Origin: Acidobacteriota bacterium
Lineage (GTDB): Bacteria; Acidobacteriota; Terriglobia; Bryobacterales; Bryobacteraceae
Assembly: GCA_016213775.1 (NCBI GenBank)
Contig: JACQZR010000040.1
Location: forward strand, 1-39,549
Direction: 5' to 3'
Length of the DNA: 39,549 nucleotides
This document shows positions 35,274-39,549 of this stretch, piece after piece (the stretch's first letter is position 1; each line of letters starts with the position of its first letter). Position numbers and translations under genes: made by a program. Under the pieces are notes generated by a model. It saw only the letters and a list, made by a program, of their open reading frames with translations. It had not been told where the DNA came from and did no database searches.

Positions 35274-36244
35274 CGCATCACCTCCTGTAGGGCGACCGCG
35301 GCGCCGTGCCGGCTCTTGCTCACTTCAGCCGCTTCCATGAAGGCGAATACTTCCAGTGTCTCGTCCAGCTTGACCGGCGGCACGCCGCTCTGGAAGAACC
35401 TTACGATCTCGCGCACCAGGTTGACGTAGTTGGATCTCGCTTCACCGGCCGGCGCGCCCGCGGGCGGCGTCGTCAGGTTTCCCTGAGAGCCGAACACCAC
35501 GGCTCCGTAGGACTTCGCTCCTTCGCGGATACCGCGCACCGTCCCGATTCGTCCATCCTTCCATTTGGCGACCAGAAGATCGATGGCGGGCGTATGGGTG
35601 CGCGTGACAGATTCGCATCCGGGCCCCATCAGCGCGTAGAGAGCTTCGATGCTGTGGATTCCATACCAGAACAGATCGGGCAGGTACGGCTCGATCGGAG
35701 CCGGCCCCCAGGTAAACGCTCCGAGGATGGTTCCGGGCTTCGGATTCGCCTTGAGTGCCAGGATCTCACTCGAATAGCGCTGGCTGGAAGCGCTGAACAA
35801 CGGCGTGCCGGACGCGCGCGCCAGCTTCACTATCTCGCGCGCATCCTTGAGACTCCCGGCCATCGGCTTGTCAATGAAGATAGGCTTCTTCGCCTGCAGC
35901 ACCGGCCGTGCCTGCTCCAGGTGCTTGCGCCCATCGACGCTTAATAGAAGCACCGCGTCCACTCTACGGCAGAGCTCGGGAATGGAGTCCACCAGTTCGA
36001 CACCCCACTTCGACGTCACCTCGGCGGTGAACTTCTCGATGCGGTTCACGCTGGCGGCAACGTCCGGGCTGCCCCCCTTAAAAGCGGCGACGACGCGCGC
36101 TCCAGGAACGTGCTCGCTCCGCGAGCTGTCGTTCAGCAACTGCGTGAACTGGACGACGTGAGACGTATCCAACCCTATGATGCCGACGCGAAGGTCGGCG
36201 GCAAAGGTCAGAAACGGGAGAATTGCCAAAGTCAGTAATTTCAT
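35270..36244 (-). CDS. Gfo/Idh/MocA family oxidoreductase, exported
   Basis: A 324-residue protein with a Sec-like signal segment ([18 protein letters not shown]). The Rossmann start is [15 protein letters not shown], with the second and third glycines of GxGxxG changed. DKP at residues 125-127 ([17 protein letters not shown]) takes the place of the family's EKP. ATG 36244 is preferred: GGGGAT precedes it and the signal segment begins there. The altered nucleotide motif and periplasmic location make ordinary NAD use uncertain. It lies 24 bp after the GntR gene and overlaps ggt, forming a three-gene operon. Confidence 0.86.
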   Translation of the reverse strand: MKLLTLAILPFLTFAADLRVGIIGLDTSHVVQFTQLLNDSSRSEHVPGARVVAAFKGGSPDVAASVNRIEKFTAEVTSKWGVELVDSIPELCRRVDAVLLLSVDGRKHLEQARPVLQAKKPIFIDKPMAGSLKDAREIVKLARASGTPLFSASSQRYSSEILALKANPKPGTILGAFTWGPAPIEPYLPDLFWYGIHSIEALYALMGPGCESVTRTHTPAIDLLVAKWKDGRIGTVRGIREGAKSYGAVVFGSQGNLTTPPAGAPAGEARSNYVNLVREIVRFFQSGVPPVKLDETLEVFAFMEAAEVSKSRHGAAVALQEVMR

Positions 36245-36267
36245 AGATCCCCTAAACCGCGCGTCCC

Positions 36268-37068
36268 CTACCTTCGGCGGCTCCTCGAAGCAATGTCCGC
36301 GCTTCGGCGGTACCGCGAGCGCCACAATGCCGCGCCAACGGCTTCGCCCAGCACCTCCGGGCCCTGCAATCCGCCGCCACCGGCGCCGTATCTCTCGCTG
36401 ATTGCCGCCAGGATCTCCTGCATTCCACTTCGCACGTGCTTTCGCATGGCTGCGTCCGCCGCATCCGGGTCGTTGCCGGCCAGCAGTTCGATTAATGGCT
36501 GGTGGAACCCAGGCGGAAGCTGGTAGCCCGCCGCCATGTCGTACAACCAGTTAATCGCCAGCACCTGATTCTTCTCAATCAACTCGCACAGCGGTCCACA
36601 CCCGGTACACTCGGCGATCCGCATGTGCAGCGAAAGGTGAAAACTCTGCACCGAGAAGACGAAATCGGGGTCGTCCTCTCCTCCGGTCCAGCGCTCGCTC
36701 ATCTCATCCAGACGGGCCGCCATGCGGCGCATCTCTTCCCGCTCCGCCGAACTGGCCTTCTCGCAAAACAGCCGCGCCGACTGCGTCTCCAGCGCTTCCC
36801 GGATGATGTACCGGTCCCGCAGATCCTGCGGCGTCGGTACACGTACTCGTGTTCCCACGCGAGGCCGGCTCTCCACCAATCCTTCCGCCTCCAGGCGCTG
36901 CATGGCTTCCGAGATGGGGACGAAACTCATTTCCAGCTCAGCGGCCAGGTTGCGGCGTGACAAGGGGGCGCCGAGAGCGAATTCGCCACGCAGAATCTTG
37001 TTGCGAATCAATACGTAAGCTCGGTCGGACAAGCTCCCGGGCGCGGCTGGGCGAGTGGAAAGAGGCAT
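36268..37068 (-). CDS. GntR family regulator, FCD subfamily
   Basis: A 266-residue protein. Residues 10-80 form the winged helix ([60 protein letters not shown]). Residues 85-225 form the all-helical FCD ligand domain ([47 protein letters not shown]), with the histidines typical of its metal site. FCD regulators respond to organic acids and sugar acids. The final 40 residues are Arg/Gly-rich and look unstructured. I used ATG 37068; the in-frame codons upstream add a basic stretch of unlikely relevance. It heads the - strand operon and diverges from a Tat-type Gfo gene, both probable targets. Confidence 0.92.
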   Translation of the reverse strand: MPLSTRPAAPGSLSDRAYVLIRNKILRGEFALGAPLSRRNLAAELEMSFVPISEAMQRLEAEGLVESRPRVGTRVRVPTPQDLRDRYIIREALETQSARLFCEKASSAEREEMRRMAARLDEMSERWTGGEDDPDFVFSVQSFHLSLHMRIAECTGCGPLCELIEKNQVLAINWLYDMAAGYQLPPGFHQPLIELLAGNDPDAADAAMRKHVRSGMQEILAAISERYGAGGGGLQGPEVLGEAVGAALWRSRYRRSADIASRSRRR

Positions 37069-37085
37069 GTGTTTGGAATTTCTTC

Positions 37086-37115
37086 TTGACAGCCTACCAT
37101 GAATCGAGGTATTTT
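37086..37115 (+). promoter_or_regulatory. Promoter of the divergent Gfo/Idh/MocA gene
   Basis: TTGACA (37086-37091, perfect -35) and TATTTT (37110-37115, four of six) are separated by 18 bases, upstream of the ATG at 37171. Transcription would start inside the palindrome and repeats described next. Confidence 0.6.
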
Positions 37116-37147
37116 GCAATAAATTGCTATTTCAGTATATTTCAGTA
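37116..37147. promoter_or_regulatory. GntR operator candidate: palindrome plus 10-bp direct repeat
   Basis: GCAATAAATTGC (37116-37127) is a palindrome around AA, placed right after the -10 hexamer. It is followed by ATTTCAGTA twice (37129-37137 and 37139-37147), exactly 10 bp apart. The position over the expected start of transcription fits repression by the adjacent GntR protein. Confidence 0.55.
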
Positions 37148-37170
37148 ATCAGCTAGCCCTGGAGCCACTA

Positions 37171-38505
37171 ATGATCCCGTTCACCCGAAGAGACTTCGCT
37201 CGTCGCACCGCCCTCGTTTCCGCCCTCAGCTACTCACGCATTTTGGGGGCCAACGATCGTATCCGCGTCGGTCATATAGGCCTTGGCAATCAGGGCGCTA
37301 CGGTGCACAGCCAGTTCCTGGAGTGCAGGAACCAGCAAACAGCAGCGGTGTGCGACTTACAGGATGACTACATGGACCTCGCCGTGCGCAAGGCGGGCAA
37401 CTCCCCGCCGAAATACCAGGATTACCGCAAGCTGCTCGACCAAAAGGACGTCGATGCCGTGGTGATCGCCACGCCCGATCACTGGCACGCCTTGATGTTC
37501 GTCCACGCCTGCCTGGCGGGCAAGGACGTGTACATCGAGAAACCCCTCTCTCTCACCGTGGTCGAGGGCCGCAAGATGGTCGAGACTGCGGAGCGCACCA
37601 GCCGGGTTACACAGTCCGGAATCTACCGCCGCTCGCAGACTTTTCTCAAGGAAGCCGCCGGCTTCGTGCGCTCGGGAGGGATCGGGCACGTGACGGTGGC
37701 CAAGTCGTATCACATCATGAACGACTGGCCGAACGGAATCGGCAGGCCACCGGACAGCGCTCCTCCGGACGCGAAAAAGTGGGATCAATGGGTGGGGCCC
37801 GCGCCCATGCGCCCATACAATCCAAACCGCACCTTCTATAATTTCCGCTGGTTTTACGACTACTCGGGCGGGCAGTTGACCAACTTCGGCGTCCACCATA
37901 TGGACGTGATCCGCTGGTGCCTGGGTCAGGACAGTCCGCGCGCGGTCACCGCGATGGGGGGCCGCTACACTGTGGGCGATAACCGCGAGATCCCGGACAC
38001 CATGGAGGTGTTGTGGCAATTCGACGGCCCCACCATGGTTGTTTTCTCCCAATACAATGCCAACGCCTCTCCCGGAAACATTCAGAACGCCGAGATCGAG
38101 TTGCGCGGGACGAAGGGGACGATGTTCATTCACGGGACCCGCTCGGAAGTCGTTCCTGAGAAGGTGACCGAGATGGTGAAGTTCGCCCGAAGCCCGCTCG
38201 ATCGCCAGACGGAACGGGCCTACGGGCCATCGAAGAAAGCGCTGATCGCGGCGAAGACCGCGCACAGCACGGACGATCGCATTGGCCACTGCCAGAATTT
38301 TCTGGACTGCATCCGGTCGCGCGCCAAGTGCAATGCGGACGTGCTTTCGACCCATCTCTCGACCTCGGCCACCTTGATCGCCAACATCGCCTATCGCACC
38401 AGGAGTTACCTCGAGTGGGACGGCAAGGCGGAGCGGTTCACCAACAATGCCGCCGCGAATCAGTACCTCAGCTACAACTACCGCGAACCTTACCGGTTGC
38501 CTTGA
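37171..38505 (+). CDS. Gfo/Idh/MocA family oxidoreductase with Tat-type signal
   Basis: A 444-residue protein. The N-terminus TRRDFARRTALVSALS resembles a Tat signal. The Rossmann motif is intact (RVGHIGLGNQGATVHS, GLGNQG at 37-42), and VVIATPDHWHALMFVHACLAGKDV precedes EKP at 123-125. The C-terminal domain carries GGQLTNFGVHHMDVIRWCLG with the usual substrate-side histidines. The closing PYRLP after a conserved YREPY end is common in the large acidobacterial/planctomycetal subgroup. The exact sugar substrate is unknown. GGAG lies 8 bases before the ATG. It diverges from the GntR operon and is probably under the same regulator. Confidence 0.92.
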   Translation: MIPFTRRDFARRTALVSALSYSRILGANDRIRVGHIGLGNQGATVHSQFLECRNQQTAAVCDLQDDYMDLAVRKAGNSPPKYQDYRKLLDQKDVDAVVIATPDHWHALMFVHACLAGKDVYIEKPLSLTVVEGRKMVETAERTSRVTQSGIYRRSQTFLKEAAGFVRSGGIGHVTVAKSYHIMNDWPNGIGRPPDSAPPDAKKWDQWVGPAPMRPYNPNRTFYNFRWFYDYSGGQLTNFGVHHMDVIRWCLGQDSPRAVTAMGGRYTVGDNREIPDTMEVLWQFDGPTMVVFSQYNANASPGNIQNAEIELRGTKGTMFIHGTRSEVVPEKVTEMVKFARSPLDRQTERAYGPSKKALIAAKTAHSTDDRIGHCQNFLDCIRSRAKCNADVLSTHLSTSATLIANIAYRTRSYLEWDGKAERFTNNAAANQYLSYNYREPYRLP

Positions 38506-38867
38506 GATCGAATCACCTCCTGCGGGTTGAAGTCTGCGCGCACAGCCTTCCGCCGGTCTGCGATGACGTTCCGCGCCGCGCCCTATCGCTCACCATTCCG
38601 TTCCTTCTCCGCGTGCCGAAAGCGGTCGTGTCGGCTGCCCTATTGAAGCTGCGCCGGACTCTGCTGCTCGTCGATGTTGCGTGCCCTGTCAACACGCAAT
38701 GCACGAACACAACAATCCCATTGCCGGCGCAAAGGCTCAGTTCATGGCGTACGGCCACCCCGTTGGCTTGGCCAACAAACTGTAGCCCTGCGAATCGTCG
38801 ATGCATCTGGATATTTTTAACCCAATCATACTATAGAAATGTTTAAAACAGTCGATCTATATAATGT
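38506..38867. other. 362-bp gap without a recognisable gene; small inverted repeats, A+T-rich end
   Basis: I found no credible gene here. There is an inverted repeat TTGCGTG/CACGCAA with a 9-base spacer (38677-38699) and a small GTTGGC/GCCAAC hairpin (38762-38776). The last 60 bases are markedly A+T-rich compared with the window. They include a perfect TATAAT (38860-38865) that sits too near the next ATG to be its -10. Confidence 0.6.
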
Positions 38868-39549
38868 ATGCTGCTAACGACCCTCCTCCTCGCAATCCAA
38901 ACCCTCAACGCCCAGCCCAACCGCTTCGGTCTCCCCACCTGCACCGCCCCAGACCAACAACTCGCCACCCGCACCGCCTTCACCATCTGCCACAGCAACA
39001 CGCACCGAGTCCCAGTCTGGACCGCCTATCAACTCACCCCCGAAATGCTCGACGCCCCCTCCGCCCCGCGCCACCACTTCCGCCGTGACCCCAAACTCGC
39101 CTCATCCGCGACTGACGCTGACTATCGCAATTCGGGTTTCCACCGCAGCCACCTCGTCCCGGCCCGCGACCTGGCCTCCTCGCACGAAGCCCTCCGCGAG
39201 TCCTACTTCCTCTCCAACGCCGTCCCTCAACTCCCCGAACTGAATATCTCCGCCTGGCGCAAAATCGAAAACGACATCCGCAAACTCGCCTCCCATTCCG
39301 ACTCCCTCATCATCCTCACCGGAACCCTCTTCGATTGCGACAACATCCAGCACATCGGCCCCAACCACGTCGCCGTCCCCTGCGCCACCTTCAAAATCGC
39401 AATCGCCCTCAGCGGCGGAACCAAATCCGCCTATGCCGTCATCCTCCCCAACCATCCCGCCGCCACACGGCAAACCGTCTCCATCCGCGAAATCGAAACC
39501 CGCGCCGCCCTCGACTTCTTCTCTGCCCTCCCCACGCCCGAACAGGACA
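38868..39549 (+). CDS. Secreted DNA/RNA non-specific endonuclease (NUC family), 3' end outside window
   Basis: The open frame from ATG 38868 has 227 codons and no stop before the window ends. A signal peptide (MLLTTLLLAIQTLNAQ) precedes the NUC fold. ADYRNSGFHRSHLVPARDLA corresponds to the family's DYxxSGxDRGHLxPxxD. His95 is the general base, but the DRGH core is HRSH (Asp92 to His, Gly94 to Ser). YFLSNAVPQLPELNISAWRKIEND matches the metal-site region; Asn126 is the likely Mg ligand and Trp130 and Glu134 are in place. Family members cut DNA and RNA outside the cell or in the periplasm. The coding strand is exceptionally poor in G and rich in C compared with neighbours. No Shine-Dalgarno site is visible. 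Whether the variant is active cannot be read from the sequence. Confidence 0.85.
   Translation, partial: MLLTTLLLAIQTLNAQPNRFGLPTCTAPDQQLATRTAFTICHSNTHRVPVWTAYQLTPEMLDAPSAPRHHFRRDPKLASSATDADYRNSGFHRSHLVPARDLASSHEALRESYFLSNAVPQLPELNISAWRKIENDIRKLASHSDSLIILTGTLFDCDNIQHIGPNHVAVPCATFKIAIALSGGTKSAYAVILPNHPAATRQTVSIREIETRAALDFFSALPTPEQD

Noticed and set aside
38513-38806. A 97-codon - strand frame in the gap before the nuclease
   Set aside because: No recognisable family, no ribosome binding site, and Ser/Arg-rich composition; I treat the region as non-coding.
38860-38865. A perfect TATAAT as -10 of the nuclease gene
   Set aside because: It ends two bases before the ATG, so transcription would start inside the coding sequence; no -35 match 17 bases upstream.
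38864-39088. An open frame starting at the ATG at 38864
   Set aside because: It gives a Pro/Arg/His-rich chain, while the frame from 38868 gives a signal peptide and a nuclease fold.

Overview
The window looks like a chromosomal segment of an Acidobacteriota bacterium, most like the Bryobacterales/Solibacter group. This is inference from gene content: three large Oar-like TonB-dependent receptors with an N-terminal carboxypeptidase-regulatory-like domain, an ECF sigma factor beside a Ser/Thr kinase, a winged-helix/TolB-like/TPR regulator, Tat-type Gfo/Idh/MocA oxidoreductases, and G+C-rich DNA. I saw no rRNA, tRNA, CRISPR array, transposase, integrase or phage gene.

Left edge (1-1738): a decayed patch. 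A UPF0175 antitoxin overlaps a DUF3368-type PIN toxin that is broken by one extra G in a G5 run. The toxin runs tail to tail into the remains of a Ser/Thr kinase-ATPase gene. The kinase is broken by a 5-bp tandem duplication and cut off just after its Walker A motif. An ECF sigma gene (1842-2396) diverges from the kinase remnant.

2456-4531: a TetR-controlled stress-type locus. A DsrE-family gene and an FMN-binding split-barrel gene form an operon with a perfect 12-bp hairpin between them. A TetR regulator diverges from it, and two near-identical 18-bp palindromes lie between.

5097-20638: two transcription units facing each other. On the + strand a TonB-dependent receptor is followed by a secreted beta-lactamase-fold serine hydrolase. 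On the - strand runs a five-gene operon: TonB-dependent receptor, GNAT acyltransferase, exported transglutaminase-like protein, exported beta-helix protein, and a 1058-residue exported protein with three modules (serine beta-lactamase fold, DUF4185-like beta-propeller, alpha/beta-hydrolase). This operon diverges from a winged-helix/TPR regulator (20851-22614) with operator-like repeats just before its start. Together these look like an uncharacterised system for taking apart and importing a glycan or modified polymer.

22709-33561: a tightly coupled eight-gene catabolic operon, opened by an IclR regulator: IclR, TonB-dependent receptor, MFS transporter, two-part GNAT protein, Fe-S L-serine dehydratase, Gfo/Idh/MocA oxidoreductase, SDR-like oxidoreductase, DapA/NAL-type aldolase. 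Most joints are ATGA or TAATG overlaps. The likely logic is outer-membrane import, inner-membrane import, oxidation or epimerisation, then aldol cleavage and deamination to pyruvate.

33579-38505: a GntR (FCD) regulator, an exported Gfo/Idh/MocA protein and a gamma-glutamyltransferase form a - strand operon. A Tat-type Gfo/Idh/MocA gene diverges from it, with a promoter and operator candidate between.

38868-end: after a 362-bp gap, a secreted DNA/RNA non-specific endonuclease begins and runs off the window. It has a variant active-site motif and a very G-poor coding strand.
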